From positions 130,453-194,452 of the forward strand of contig DASRDU010000099.1 in NCBI GenBank assembly GCA_035652435.1: a stretch of 64,000 bases of DNA. The letters are read 5' to 3'. The translations under genes were made by a program, and so were the position numbers. Under the pieces are notes generated by a model. That model searched no databases. It saw only the letters and a program-made list of their open reading frames with translations, and had not been told where the DNA came from. This stretch comes from DASRDU01 sp035652435. Lineage in GTDB: Bacteria; Acidobacteriota; Blastocatellia; RBC074. Shown one piece after another: positions 29,361-37,776 of this stretch; positions within the stretch are counted from its first letter, which is position 1; each line of letters starts with the position of its first letter.

Positions 29361-29464
29361 GGGTCAGATTATAAACCCGGACATCGGACAGGATTTACAG
29401 GATTGACGGGATTGGTATTCAATAAGCCGGAACCTTTCACCTGTCGGTTCCAACCAGGGGCGTT

Positions 29465-30577
29465 ATGTGGCAGCGGCATCGAATTCTGTGGACATCCATC
29501 GCGGCAGGCTGGATGCTGATCGCGCTCTCGTTCACGCTCAATTACTACCTTTTCTCCGGCCATTACGTCGAAATCTTCTCGACCCCGCCGACGCTCGTGC
29601 AGATGCTGGTGTGGGAGATTCCGTACTGGGTTTTGTGGGCGGCGATGGCCCCGCTCGTCTTCCGCATCACGCGGCGCTTCCCGCTCGGGCGCGAAAAGTG
29701 GCTTGGCAATGCGTTCGTACACATCGTCGCCTGCTTCCTGCTGACGGTCGGGCACCGGTTCGTTTACCTGCCGATCTGCTGGCTGCTTTACGTTGATGCT
29801 TACCGGAAAATCCCGACGCTGTTCGGGCTCTACAGTTCGGACCTTTTCTTCAACCTGCCGACGGGGTTTATGAGCTACGGCACGATCCTGCTGGTGAGCA
29901 ACGTGATTGATTATTACGAGCGGTATCAGGCCGGGCAGCTGCATGCGTCGCAGCTCGAAGCGCAGCTCGCGCAGGCGCAGTTGCAGGCGCTGCGGATGCA
30001 GTTGCAGCCGCACTTTCTCTTCAACACGCTCAACTCGATTTCGGCGCTGCAGCTGACCGACGTGCAGGCGGCGAACGCGATGACGGCGCGCTTGGGGGAT
30101 TTTCTGCGCCTCACGCTCGACAACGCCGGGACGCAGGAAGTGACCCTGCGGCAGGAGATGGAGTTCCTGCGCTGCTATCTGGAAATCGAGCGCGTCAGGT
30201 TTCAGGATCGGATGAAGGTGACAGTGGATGTTGATCCCGAGGCGCTCGACGCGCGGGTGCCGAACCTGATCCTGCAACCCATCGTCGAGAATGCCATTAA
30301 ATTCGCCGTGATAATGCGCACGGCAGCGGGACATATTCAGATTCGGGCCCGGCGGGTCAACGGCTTTCTGCGGGTGCAGGTCGAGGACGACGGCCCCGGC
30401 CTGCAGCTGCCGCGCAACAGCAACCGGGCCACGCGCGGGGGCGTCGGCCTGACGAATACCGAGGCGCGGCTGCGGCAGCTTTACGGCAGCGCCCATCGTT
30501 TCGAACTTGGCAATGCGCCGGACGGCGGGTTGCTCGTGACGATGGAAATTCCAATTGGTACAGTACCGCGAGCGTGA
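29465..30577 (+). CDS. LytS/YpdA-type sensor histidine kinase
   Basis: The 370-residue kinase has four hydrophobic helices in its first 150 residues, then a coiled linker rich in Gln, Ala and Leu (ASQLEAQLAQAQLQAL). The His_kinase domain holds LQPHFLFNTLNSI (His183), and the ATPase domain has QPIVENAIKFAV and the glycine box VEDDGPGLQL. This is the class of kinases paired with LytTR regulators, often controlling envelope functions. The last codons (VPRA and stop) lie inside a palindromic repeat at 30557, so the C-terminal tail is supplied by the repeat. The partner regulator starts at 30660. Confidence 0.9.
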   Translation: MWQRHRILWTSIAAGWMLIALSFTLNYYLFSGHYVEIFSTPPTLVQMLVWEIPYWVLWAAMAPLVFRITRRFPLGREKWLGNAFVHIVACFLLTVGHRFVYLPICWLLYVDAYRKIPTLFGLYSSDLFFNLPTGFMSYGTILLVSNVIDYYERYQAGQLHASQLEAQLAQAQLQALRMQLQPHFLFNTLNSISALQLTDVQAANAMTARLGDFLRLTLDNAGTQEVTLRQEMEFLRCYLEIERVRFQDRMKVTVDVDPEALDARVPNLILQPIVENAIKFAVIMRTAAGHIQIRARRVNGFLRVQVEDDGPGLQLPRNSNRATRGGVGLTNTEARLRQLYGSAHRFELGNAPDGGLLVTMEIPIGTVPRA

Positions 30578-30644
30578 GCGAGCGGAGACCATTCAGACGG
30601 CCCTCTTCCGATTCCCGCTCGCCTGAGGCTCGCGGCACTGTACC
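30557..30644. repeat. Palindromic repeat, class A, joining kinase and regulator genes
   Basis: Arms at 30557-30573 and 30628-30644 are 17 bp and complementary except for one base. The inner part contains a second short GCGAGCG/CGCTCGC-type pairing. The left arm overlaps the last codons of the LytS-like kinase and the stop, and the right arm ends 15 bases before the regulator. Resembles REP/BIME elements. Confidence 0.8.
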
Positions 30645-30659
30645 GACCTGACTTCGATC

Positions 30660-31439
30660 ATGGCTGAGACAAAACGAATCAGTGCAGTGATAATTGACGA
30701 CGAACCGCTGGGCCGCACGGTCATTCGCGAGATGCTGCGCGGCGATGCCGAAATCGCCATCGTCGGCGAATGCGCGAACGGCCACGAGGCGGTTGAAGCC
30801 ATTGATGACAAACATCCTGATCTGATCTTTCTCGACGTGCAGATGCCGGAGGTTGACGGCTTTGACGTACTGACGGCGCTCGACGCGCGGCGACTGCCGG
30901 TGGTGATTTTCGTCACGGCTTACGACCAGTATGCGGTGCGGGCTTTTGAAGTTCATGCGGTTGATTACCTGCTCAAGCCCTTTGATCGCGAGCGGTTCGA
31001 CAAGGCTTTGCAGCGGGCGAAGTCTTACATCCGGCTTGAGCGCAACGGCGAAGTCAACGAGCGCATCCTCGCGCTGCTCGAAGAACAGAAGGCGAAGACG
31101 AAGTATCTGGAACGTCTGGTCGTCAAAGCCGGCGGGCGGGTCTTTTTTCTCAAGACGGACGAGATTGACTGGATCGAGGCCGAAGGCAATTACGTCTGCC
31201 TGCACGTCAGGAAGGAATCGTACCTGCTGCGCGAAACGATCAGCGGCCTCGAAGCGCAGCTCGACCCGAAAAAATTCCCGCGCATCCACCGCTCGCAGAT
31301 CGTCAACATTGACCGCATTCAGGAACTGCGCCCGTGGTCGCACGGTGAATATCACGTCATCCTGCACAACGGCACCGAACTCACGCTCAGCCGCAGCTAC
31401 CGCGAAAGGCTGCACGAGCTTCTGGGGAAAACGCTCTGA
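30660..31439 (+). CDS. LytTR-family response regulator
   Basis: The 259-residue protein has a CheY-like receiver (about 1-125; IIDDEPLG, phosphoacceptor Asp59 in LIFLDVQMPEVDG, and Lys in YLLKPFDRE) and a C-terminal LytTR DNA-binding domain (about 157-255) with VDWIEA-like IDWIEAEGNYVCLHV and FPRIHRSQIVNIDRI. It belongs to the preceding LytS-like kinase and probably binds direct repeats upstream of its targets. No ribosome site is visible before the ATG because the repeat element ends just upstream. It ends one base before a second, larger palindrome. Confidence 0.92.
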   Translation: MAETKRISAVIIDDEPLGRTVIREMLRGDAEIAIVGECANGHEAVEAIDDKHPDLIFLDVQMPEVDGFDVLTALDARRLPVVIFVTAYDQYAVRAFEVHAVDYLLKPFDRERFDKALQRAKSYIRLERNGEVNERILALLEEQKAKTKYLERLVVKAGGRVFFLKTDEIDWIEAEGNYVCLHVRKESYLLRETISGLEAQLDPKKFPRIHRSQIVNIDRIQELRPWSHGEYHVILHNGTELTLSRSYRERLHELLGKTL

Positions 31440-31440
31440 G

Positions 31441-31690
31441 AGGCTGTTTGGAAAGTGTCGACACCGCATGATTTCCGTCCCCGAAGGGGACATATTCAAT
31501 AGCCGTGGGTGAAACCCACGGAGAGCAGGGCCACACGAATTTCAACCCTGAAAGGGTTGTAGTTGATGACTGCAAACTGCGACCCCTTGCGGGGTCGGTG
31601 ATACCGATGACCACAGGTCCGTGGGTTTCACCCACGGCTATTGAATCAGGCCCTTTCAGGGCCGCCGAAGCAGAACTCTTCAAACAGCCT
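31441..31690. repeat. 250-bp nested palindromic element, class B (MITE-like)
   Basis: Outer ends are a perfect 10-bp inverted repeat, AGGCTGTTTG at 31441-31450 and its complement at 31681-31690. Inside, a perfect 28-bp inverted repeat joins 31494-31521 to 31619-31646, and each arm is itself a palindrome (CCGTGGGT, 3-base loop, ACCCACGG). Further small hairpins (CAACCC/GGGTTG, CGACCCC/GGGGTCG, GGCCCT/AGGGCC) lie in the middle. It begins right after the LytTR gene stop and has no coding frame of its own. Confidence 0.85.
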
Positions 31691-31935
31691 TCCGGAGGGG
31701 CCTGGGGGGGATTTGTCACGCCCAGATTCCGGTTCGTCACAGCCCTCATCGCCCCCGTCACAAAATGCTTCCTCGCTTCACTCTTACTGCCTAAGATCGT
31801 TCGCATCATCGGCATATTTGTGTGCCGATGACTGAGGCTGAATCAGACGAGCTTTCAGATCAACGAAGCGCCCGGCACTCTCAGGGCGCATTCACCCGGA
31901 CAACAGGCAAACAACAGATCAGGCTTCCTGCGAAA

Positions 31936-32009
31936 GTGTCAGTAGCCCGACCGTCAGGGAGGGCTTGCTCACACAGCCAAGCCCTCCCTGACGGTCGGGC
32001 TACTGACAC
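31936..32009. repeat. Perfect 32-bp-arm palindrome, class C, before the permease gene
   Basis: Arms 31936-31967 and 31978-32009 are perfectly complementary, separated by a 10-base loop. The arm begins GTGTCAGTAGCCCGACC. A diverged copy lies at 45536-45604. It ends 24 bases before the permease start codon, so it could influence permease expression or end an upstream transcript. The stretch 31691-31935 between the two palindromes holds no gene that I can support. Confidence 0.85.
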
Positions 32010-32033
32010 GCCTTCAGACAAAGGGCGCAAATC

Positions 32034-33602
32034 ATGAACAAACTCCTGCTCACTAAACCACTCGACCAGCTTCTCCTCGAAGCGAAAGCGGAAGGGCAGC
32101 ACGGACTCAAACGCGTACTCGGCCCGCTCAACCTGATTGCGCTCGGCATCGGCGCGGTCATCGGCGCGGGCATCTTCATCATCACTGGCGCGGCGGCGGC
32201 GCAATTCGCCGGGCCGGCCATCACGCTCTCGTTCGTGCTGGCGGGCCTGGGCTGCGCTTTCGCGGGGCTGTGTTACGCCGAGCTGGCGGCGATGATTCCG
32301 ATCTCGGGTTCGGCTTACACGTATGGTTACGCCTCGCTCGGCGAATTCATCGCGTGGATCATCGGCTGGGATCTGGTGCTGGAATACGCCTTCAGCGCGG
32401 CGACTGTGGCTTCGGGCTGGGGCGCGAACTTCATCAGCCTGCTTCAGGATTTCGGCCTCCATCTGCCGCCGCAACTGACCGAAACGCCCGGCCAGCAGCT
32501 GTTTTTTTATCAGGGGCGGTGGGAGACGCTGACGACGCTCGGCCCGACGCTCGCAGGCGCGGGCGTCAATCCCGAGACGTTGCCGCACGCGACGGCGCTC
32601 TTCAATCTGCCCGCCTTCGTGATCGTCTGCATTGTCACGGCGATTCTGATCGTCGGCGTCAGGGAGTCCGCCAATCTCAACATCGTCGTCGTCTTCATCA
32701 AGGTCGCCACCGTGATCATTTTCGTCGTCATCGGCACGGCCTGGCTGCTGAAACATCCGCAGGTCGCCGCGACAAACTGGCACCCGTTCATCCCGGAAAA
32801 CAAAGGCCATTTTGGAGAGTTCGGCTGGTCGGGGATCGCGCGCGGGGCGGCCAGCATCTTTTTCGCCTACATCGGATTCGATGCCGTTTCGACCGCCGCG
32901 CAGGAAGCCCGCAACCCGCAGCGCGACATGCCCATCGGCCTGCTCGGCTCGCTCGCCATCTGCACGGTGCTTTATCTCGTGGTCGCCGGGGTGCTGACCG
33001 GAGTTACGCATTACTCACAGCTGAACGTCGCCGCGCCGGTGGCCGTGGCGATTGACACGACGGGCGTGCGCTGGGGCAGCCTGATGGTCAAGGCCGGGAC
33101 GCTCGCCGGATTGAGTACGGTGATGCTGACGACGCTGATGGGGCAGTCGCGCATCTTCTACACGATGTCGAAGGACGGGCTGCTGCCGCCCTGGGCGGGC
33201 GCGATTCACCCGCGCTTCCGCACGCCGTGGATCTCTTCAATCGTCGTCGGCTTGTTCATCGCCGTCTTTGCCGGGTTGCTGCCGATTGGCCTGCTCGGGC
33301 AACTGGTCAGCATCGGGACGCTGTTCGCGTTCATCATCGTCTGCATCGGCGTGCTGGTTCTGCGTAACAAAAGGCCCGAGCTGGCGCGGCCTTTCAAAAC
33401 TCCGTGGGTGCCGTTCGTGCCGGTGATGGGGATTCTGATTTCGCTGCTGCTGATGGCGAGTCTCCCGCTCGATACGTGGATCAGACTGGTCGTCTGGCTG
33501 CTGATCGGGTTTGCCATTTACTTCGGCTACAGCCGCAAACACAGCCGCGTGCAGGCTGCCAGCGAATCGCAGCCCCCGATCCGGGTTGTGGCCGGGGACT
33601 GA
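32034..33602 (+). CDS. APC-superfamily cationic amino-acid permease
   Basis: The 522-residue membrane protein is an amino-acid/polyamine/cation transporter of the CAT-like branch. It starts with a cytoplasmic segment and TM1 signature LGIGAVIGAGIFIITGAAAA. At least 12 hydrophobic helices follow, including YAFSAATVASGWGANFISL, IFFAYIGFDAVSTAAQEARN (the conserved FxxYxGFDxxxxxxEE-like block) and a C-terminal pair ISLLLMASLPLDTWIRLV. It should import an amino acid by a proton- or gradient-driven mechanism; the substrate is not predictable. It is isolated by palindromic repeats upstream, and a short-chain dehydrogenase follows at 33695. Confidence 0.9.
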   Translation: MNKLLLTKPLDQLLLEAKAEGQHGLKRVLGPLNLIALGIGAVIGAGIFIITGAAAAQFAGPAITLSFVLAGLGCAFAGLCYAELAAMIPISGSAYTYGYASLGEFIAWIIGWDLVLEYAFSAATVASGWGANFISLLQDFGLHLPPQLTETPGQQLFFYQGRWETLTTLGPTLAGAGVNPETLPHATALFNLPAFVIVCIVTAILIVGVRESANLNIVVVFIKVATVIIFVVIGTAWLLKHPQVAATNWHPFIPENKGHFGEFGWSGIARGAASIFFAYIGFDAVSTAAQEARNPQRDMPIGLLGSLAICTVLYLVVAGVLTGVTHYSQLNVAAPVAVAIDTTGVRWGSLMVKAGTLAGLSTVMLTTLMGQSRIFYTMSKDGLLPPWAGAIHPRFRTPWISSIVVGLFIAVFAGLLPIGLLGQLVSIGTLFAFIIVCIGVLVLRNKRPELARPFKTPWVPFVPVMGILISLLLMASLPLDTWIRLVVWLLIGFAIYFGYSRKHSRVQAASESQPPIRVVAGD

Positions 33603-33694
33603 TAAATCGCCAGGCGTATTGACCAGATCTTCACTTTCAGGTTGACCGCTGGCGCTCAATCAACCAGCATGGCGCGAAAAAACCGGAGGCGAAG

Positions 33695-34459
33695 ATGAAC
33701 AACTTATCCCTGAATGAACGTGTCGCGCTCGTCACTGGCGCGAGCAGCGGCATCGGACGCGCGGCGGCAATCGCGCTTGCCGGACTCGGCGCGAGCGTCG
33801 CCATCAACTACCTGCGTAACGCCGAAGGCGCGGAAGAGTGCCGCCGCGCGATTGAAGAAAAGGGCGGTCGCGCCACCGTCGTGCAGGCCGATGTTTCCAC
33901 CGGCGAGGGCGTCAGGCATCTGGTCGAAACCGTCCGCTCGGAACTCGGCCCGATTGACATTCTCGTCAACAATGCCGGCGACCTGATCGAGCGGCGTTCG
34001 CTGCGCGATTACCCGGAAGATTTGTGGGACCGCGTGATGAACCTCAATGCCAAAAGCGCCCTGCTCTGCGCCCAGGGAGTGATGCCCGGGATGATCGAAC
34101 GCAAACGCGGCGTGATCATCAACATGGGTTCGATTGCCGGGAACAACGGCGGCGGGCCGGGGGCGGGCGTTTACGCTGCTTCCAAGGCGGCGGTCAGGTG
34201 CCTGACCAAGGCTATGGCGAAAGAGCTGGCCCCTTACAACATCCGCGTCAATTGCGTCGCGCCGGGGGTGATCGCGACGCCTTACCACGAACGCTTCACT
34301 TCGCCGGAAATGATGGAGGGTTTTGTGAACTCCATCCCGCTCAAACGCTCCGGCACCCCGGAAGAGATCGCCAGCGTGATTGCCTTCCTCGCTTCGGACG
34401 CGGCGAGCTACGTTCACGGCGAGACGATTGAGATCAACGGCGGGCAGCTGATGGATTGA
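33695..34459 (+). CDS. Short-chain dehydrogenase/reductase (FabG-like)
   Basis: The 254-residue protein has the classical SDR layout: NAD(P) site TGASSGIGRA, NNAG motif (ILVNNAGDLI), catalytic serine in INMGSIAGN and YxxxK in VYAASKAAV, ending with the EINGGQLMD tail. It is similar to 3-oxoacyl-ACP reductases and glucose dehydrogenases of the family. The substrate cannot be deduced. GGAGG precedes the ATG. An intrinsic terminator follows. Confidence 0.9.
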   Translation: MNNLSLNERVALVTGASSGIGRAAAIALAGLGASVAINYLRNAEGAEECRRAIEEKGGRATVVQADVSTGEGVRHLVETVRSELGPIDILVNNAGDLIERRSLRDYPEDLWDRVMNLNAKSALLCAQGVMPGMIERKRGVIINMGSIAGNNGGGPGAGVYAASKAAVRCLTKAMAKELAPYNIRVNCVAPGVIATPYHERFTSPEMMEGFVNSIPLKRSGTPEEIASVIAFLASDAASYVHGETIEINGGQLMD

Positions 34460-34490
34460 GCGAAAGCGAAAAACGATCACAAAATCCCGG

Positions 34491-34530
34491 AAAGGCAGGA
34501 AGCAGGTTCAAGCTTTCTGCCTTTTGATTT
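34491..34530 (+). terminator. Intrinsic terminator after the short-chain dehydrogenase
   Basis: A 13-bp stem (34491-34503 with 34512-34524, one mismatch) with an 8-base loop is followed by TTTTGATTT. It stands about 30 bases after the stop codon and before the thiolase gene, so it separates the two transcripts. Confidence 0.7.
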
Positions 34531-34682
34531 ATCCTTAGCCTTCCGCATTTCGTATTTCCGGTTCTCGAACAAGAAATCAACCCGCGAGGACAGGGAATCC
34601 ATAATCTCAAATTCGCAATCTGAGATTTGGCTTTCGCCGCGCTCCCCGTGGTTGCATCGTTCCACCAACTCAGGAGACAGTT

Positions 34683-35840
34683 ATGGCTGAAGCAGTAATC
34701 ATTGACGCAATCCGCACCCCCATCGGCAGATTCAAGGGCGCATACCGCGAAACCAGGCCCGACCAGCTGCTCGCACATGCGTTGCAGGGGTTGATCACGC
34801 GCACCGGCATAGACAAGGCGAAAATCGAAGACGTAATCGCCGGCTGCGTCACTCAGGTCGGCGAGCAGGGCGTCAACATCGCGCGGCGCACGGCGCTGCT
34901 GGCCGGGCTGCCGATTGAGGTGCCGGGCGTGACGCTCAATCGCTTCTGTAGTTCCGCGCAACAGACGATCCATTTCGCGGCCCAGGGCGTCGCGGCGGGC
35001 GATCATAATTACGTCATCGCTTCCGGCATCGAGAGTATGACGCGCTGCCAGATGGGCAGTGACAGCGCCGAGGTGTGGAAGAGTATTTATCAGGCGATGA
35101 AGGAACACTACGACCTGGTGCATCAGGGCATCAGCGCTGAACTGATCGCCGATAAGTGGAAGATCACGCGGGCGGACGTGGATAACTTTTCGGCCGAGAG
35201 CCACGCCCGGGCGAGCGCCGCCGCGAAGGAAGGGAGGCACTCCGAGATCGTTCCTACCCCGGGCATTGACACCGAGGGCAGACACATCTCGCTGGCCCGC
35301 GACGAAGGCATCCGCGAGGTGATTGACATGCAGAAGATGGCCGCGCTGCCGACGGTGTTCCGTCCGAATGGTGAGGGCGTCGTGACCGCGGCCAATTCGA
35401 GCCAGATTTCCGACGGCGCGGCCGCCGTGCTGGTGGCGAATCGCGAAGTCGCCGAGGCCGACGGCTTCAGGCCGCGCGCCCGCTTCCGCGCGCGGGTGGT
35501 TGTCGGCAGCGATCCGACCCTGCAACTCTCCGGCGTCATCCCCGCGACGCAGAAAGCGCTCGGGAAAGCCGGGCTGGCGATCAATGACCTCGACTGGATT
35601 GAGATCAATGAGGCTTTTGCGACCGTCGTGCTTGCCTGGGAGAAGGAGCTGAAGCCGGACATGGCGAAGGTCAACCCCTGGGGCGGCGCGATTGCGCACG
35701 GTCACCCGGTGGGCGCGACCGGCTCGATCCTGATGGCGAAGATGATCGCCGGGCTTGAGGCGACCGGCGGGCAGTTCGGTTTGCAGGTGATGTGCGCCGG
35801 TCACGGGATGGCGACGGCCACGATCATCGAATGCGTGTAA
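34683..35840 (+). CDS. Acetyl-CoA C-acyltransferase (thiolase)
   Basis: The 385-residue protein is a thiolase, catalysing thiolytic cleavage of 3-ketoacyl-CoA or the reverse condensation. The nucleophile is Cys89 in NRFCSSAQQTIHFAA, the NEAFA block is present (IEINEAFATVV), then HGHPVGATG and the C-terminal active cysteine in VMCAGHGMA. The VMCAGHG form differs slightly from the usual CIGGGQG of acetoacetyl-CoA thiolases and matches the FadA/FadI type. AGGAGA precedes the ATG. It points to fatty-acid beta-oxidation together with the nearby dehydrogenases. Confidence 0.93.
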   Translation: MAEAVIIDAIRTPIGRFKGAYRETRPDQLLAHALQGLITRTGIDKAKIEDVIAGCVTQVGEQGVNIARRTALLAGLPIEVPGVTLNRFCSSAQQTIHFAAQGVAAGDHNYVIASGIESMTRCQMGSDSAEVWKSIYQAMKEHYDLVHQGISAELIADKWKITRADVDNFSAESHARASAAAKEGRHSEIVPTPGIDTEGRHISLARDEGIREVIDMQKMAALPTVFRPNGEGVVTAANSSQISDGAAAVLVANREVAEADGFRPRARFRARVVVGSDPTLQLSGVIPATQKALGKAGLAINDLDWIEINEAFATVVLAWEKELKPDMAKVNPWGGAIAHGHPVGATGSILMAKMIAGLEATGGQFGLQVMCAGHGMATATIIECV

Positions 35841-35853
35841 CATCACGGCCCGC

Positions 35854-36279
35854 ATGGAAGATTACGAACTGGCCATTGAAAAGTCTCCTGACGCGGACGA
35901 CATTCGCTTCCTGAACGAAAGCCTGCACGAACACAACGCGCGCAAATCGGGAGTCGGTGGCGGTGAGTTCATCACGATCTTTCTGCGCGGCGTGAATCAG
36001 CAGATTGTCGGCGGGCTGCACGGCTGGACCGGATTCGGCTGGCTTCACGTTGATGTGTTGTGGGTCAGCGAAGATCTGCGCGGCAGAGGGTATGGCCGGC
36101 AGTTGCTTGTGGCTGCTGAGGAAGAAGCAAGTCGCCGAGGGTGTCGTTATGCCGAACTGGACACCTTCAGTTTCCAGGCTCCTGATTTTTACCTGAAGCT
36201 GGGCTACGCGGTGTTCGGCCTGCTCGATGACATCGCGGGCGAACACAAGTGGTACTTCCTGAAAAAGAATCTTGTCTGA
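35854..36279 (+). CDS. GNAT-family N-acetyltransferase
   Basis: The 141-residue protein is a compact GNAT acetyltransferase with the acetyl-CoA binding motif VSEDLRGRGYGRQLLVAAEE and the following YAELDTFSFQAPDFYLKLGY block. This is the common single-domain form with no other domain. The acceptor is unknown. It starts 13 bases after the thiolase stop and is likely read through from it. No ribosome site is seen before the ATG. Confidence 0.88.
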   Translation: MEDYELAIEKSPDADDIRFLNESLHEHNARKSGVGGGEFITIFLRGVNQQIVGGLHGWTGFGWLHVDVLWVSEDLRGRGYGRQLLVAAEEEASRRGCRYAELDTFSFQAPDFYLKLGYAVFGLLDDIAGEHKWYFLKKNLV

Positions 36280-36315
36280 CAAGCTGCTGTTACTCAGTGG
36301 TGGAAGGAGGGTGTG

Positions 36316-36963
36316 ATGGAGATAGCTATTCTGCTTTTCGACCGGTTCACGGCGCTCGACGCCGTCGGCCCTTACGAAGTGCTGCAACGGATTCCGGAAG
36401 CGAAAGTGCGCTTCGTCGCGAGAGAGCCGGGGCCGAAGCGCACCGACACCGGCCACCTCGCGCTCGTGGCTGATCACGCGCTTGATGAAGTCACCTCGCC
36501 TGACATCATCGTGATTCCGGGCGGCCCGGGTCAGTCTGCGCTGATGGATGATCAGCCGGTGCTGGACTGGATTCGCCGCGCGCACGAAACAACGAAGTGG
36601 ACGACTTCGGTCTGTACGGGCTCGCTAGTGCTTGGCGCCGCCGGGCTGCTCAAAGGGTTGCGGGCCACGAGCCACTGGCTGGCGCTCGACGTGCTGCGCA
36701 GCTTCGGCGCCGAACCGACGACGGAGCGCGTAGTCATCGAGGGGAAGATCATCACGGCGGCGGGGGTGTCAGCCGGGATTGATATGGCGCTGACGCTCGT
36801 CGCGCGCGAATGCGGCGACGGGGTGGCGCAGGCGATTCAACTCGGGATCGAATACGACCCTCAGCCGCCTTTCGACGCCGGGGCGCCGCACAAAGCGCCC
36901 GCCGCGATTGTCGAGCGGTTGCGCAGCCGCAGCCGATTCATTACGCAGGGCGGAAAGTCATAA
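36316..36963 (+). CDS. DJ-1/PfpI family protein (isonitrile hydratase-like)
   Basis: The 215-residue protein is a glutamine-amidotransferase-like DJ-1/PfpI member. The nucleophile elbow is VCTGSLVLGAAGLLKGLRAT with Cys100, and ATSHW is close after it, resembling isonitrile hydratases and the amidase half of AraC-type regulators. It has no DNA-binding domain. I chose ATG 36316 over the GTG three bases before because AAGGAGG then sits at better spacing. The substrate is not certain; isonitrile hydration is one option. Confidence 0.82.
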   Translation: MEIAILLFDRFTALDAVGPYEVLQRIPEAKVRFVAREPGPKRTDTGHLALVADHALDEVTSPDIIVIPGGPGQSALMDDQPVLDWIRRAHETTKWTTSVCTGSLVLGAAGLLKGLRATSHWLALDVLRSFGAEPTTERVVIEGKIITAAGVSAGIDMALTLVARECGDGVAQAIQLGIEYDPQPPFDAGAPHKAPAAIVERLRSRSRFITQGGKS

Positions 36964-36994
36964 CGGTTCTTTTCAGATTCGTGGAGAAAAAAAC

Positions 36995-37762
36995 GTGGAG
37001 ATCAATAACAGAACTTTTCTGGTTACCGGCGGCGGGTCGGGACTCGGCGCGGCGACGGCAAAGCTGCTCGCGGCTTCGGGCGGCAGCGTGGTGATCGCCG
37101 ACATCAACAACGAAACAGGCGAAAAGACGGCCGCAGAGATTGGCTCGAATGCGCGTTTCGTGAAAACCAACGTCGCCGATGAAGAGAGCGTGAAGAATGC
37201 GATTGGCACGGCGCTCTCCGCGTTCGGTGCCTTGCATGGCGCGATCAACTGCGCCGGCATTGGCGTCGCGATCAAAACCGTCAGCAAGGAAGGGCCGCAC
37301 CCGCTCGACGCATTCACCCGGGTGATTCAGGTGAATCTGATCGGCACCTTCAACGTGATCCGTCTCGCGGCGGCGCAGATGGCCGGGCAGGAGCCCGACG
37401 GACAGGGCGCGCGCGGCGTGATCATCAACACGGCCTCGATTGCCGCGTTCGACGGGCAGATCGGGCAGGCGGCTTATTCGGCGTCGAAAGGCGGCATCGT
37501 CGGAATGACACTGCCGATTGCGCGTGACCTCGCGCGCACCGGGATTCGCGTCGTGACGATTGCGCCGGGGCTCTTCGACACCCCGCTGCTGGCCGGGCTG
37601 CCCGAAGACGTGCGCAGGGTGCTGGGCGCGCAGGTCCCCTTCCCCTCACGACTGGGCAGCCCGGCGGAATACGCCGCGCTGGCAAAGCACATCATCGAAA
37701 ACGAAATGCTCAACGGCGAAGTCATCCGCCTTGATGGCGCGTTGCGGATGCCGCCGAAATAA
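36995..37762 (+). CDS. Short-chain dehydrogenase, 3-hydroxyacyl-CoA dehydrogenase type 2-like
   Basis: The 255-residue SDR begins at GTG 36995, with GGAG eight bases before, so that VEINNRTFLVTGGGSGLGAA follows. The active-site serine is in NTASIAAFDGQ and YxxxK in AAYSASKGG. The sequence pattern (GAINCAGIGVAIKTV, MTLPIARDLARTGIRVV, FDTPLLAGLPEDV) is that of the HSD17B10 class, NAD-dependent 3-hydroxy-2-methylacyl-CoA dehydrogenases. It fits fatty-acid or isoleucine catabolism with the thiolase. It follows the DJ-1-like gene by 31 bases. Confidence 0.87.
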   Translation: MEINNRTFLVTGGGSGLGAATAKLLAASGGSVVIADINNETGEKTAAEIGSNARFVKTNVADEESVKNAIGTALSAFGALHGAINCAGIGVAIKTVSKEGPHPLDAFTRVIQVNLIGTFNVIRLAAAQMAGQEPDGQGARGVIINTASIAAFDGQIGQAAYSASKGGIVGMTLPIARDLARTGIRVVTIAPGLFDTPLLAGLPEDVRRVLGAQVPFPSRLGSPAEYAALAKHIIENEMLNGEVIRLDGALRMPPK

Positions 37763-37776
37763 TGGGGGGCTGAAAT

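Noticed and set aside
29369..30592. 407-codon minus-strand open frame opposite the LytS-like kinase
   Set aside because: It is the antisense of a well-supported kinase with recognised motifs and has no family features of its own.
30357..31499. 380-codon minus-strand open frame opposite the kinase and regulator genes
   Set aside because: It runs through the antisense of both genes and the repeat element and has no domain, signal peptide or ribosome site.
31505..31831. 108-codon plus-strand frame after the LytTR gene
   Set aside because: It spans most of the nested palindrome and has no ribosome site or domain; the repeat explains the open frame.
31441..32009. CRISPR-like array
   Set aside because: The repeats are nested palindromes of different types, not equal direct repeats with uniform spacers.
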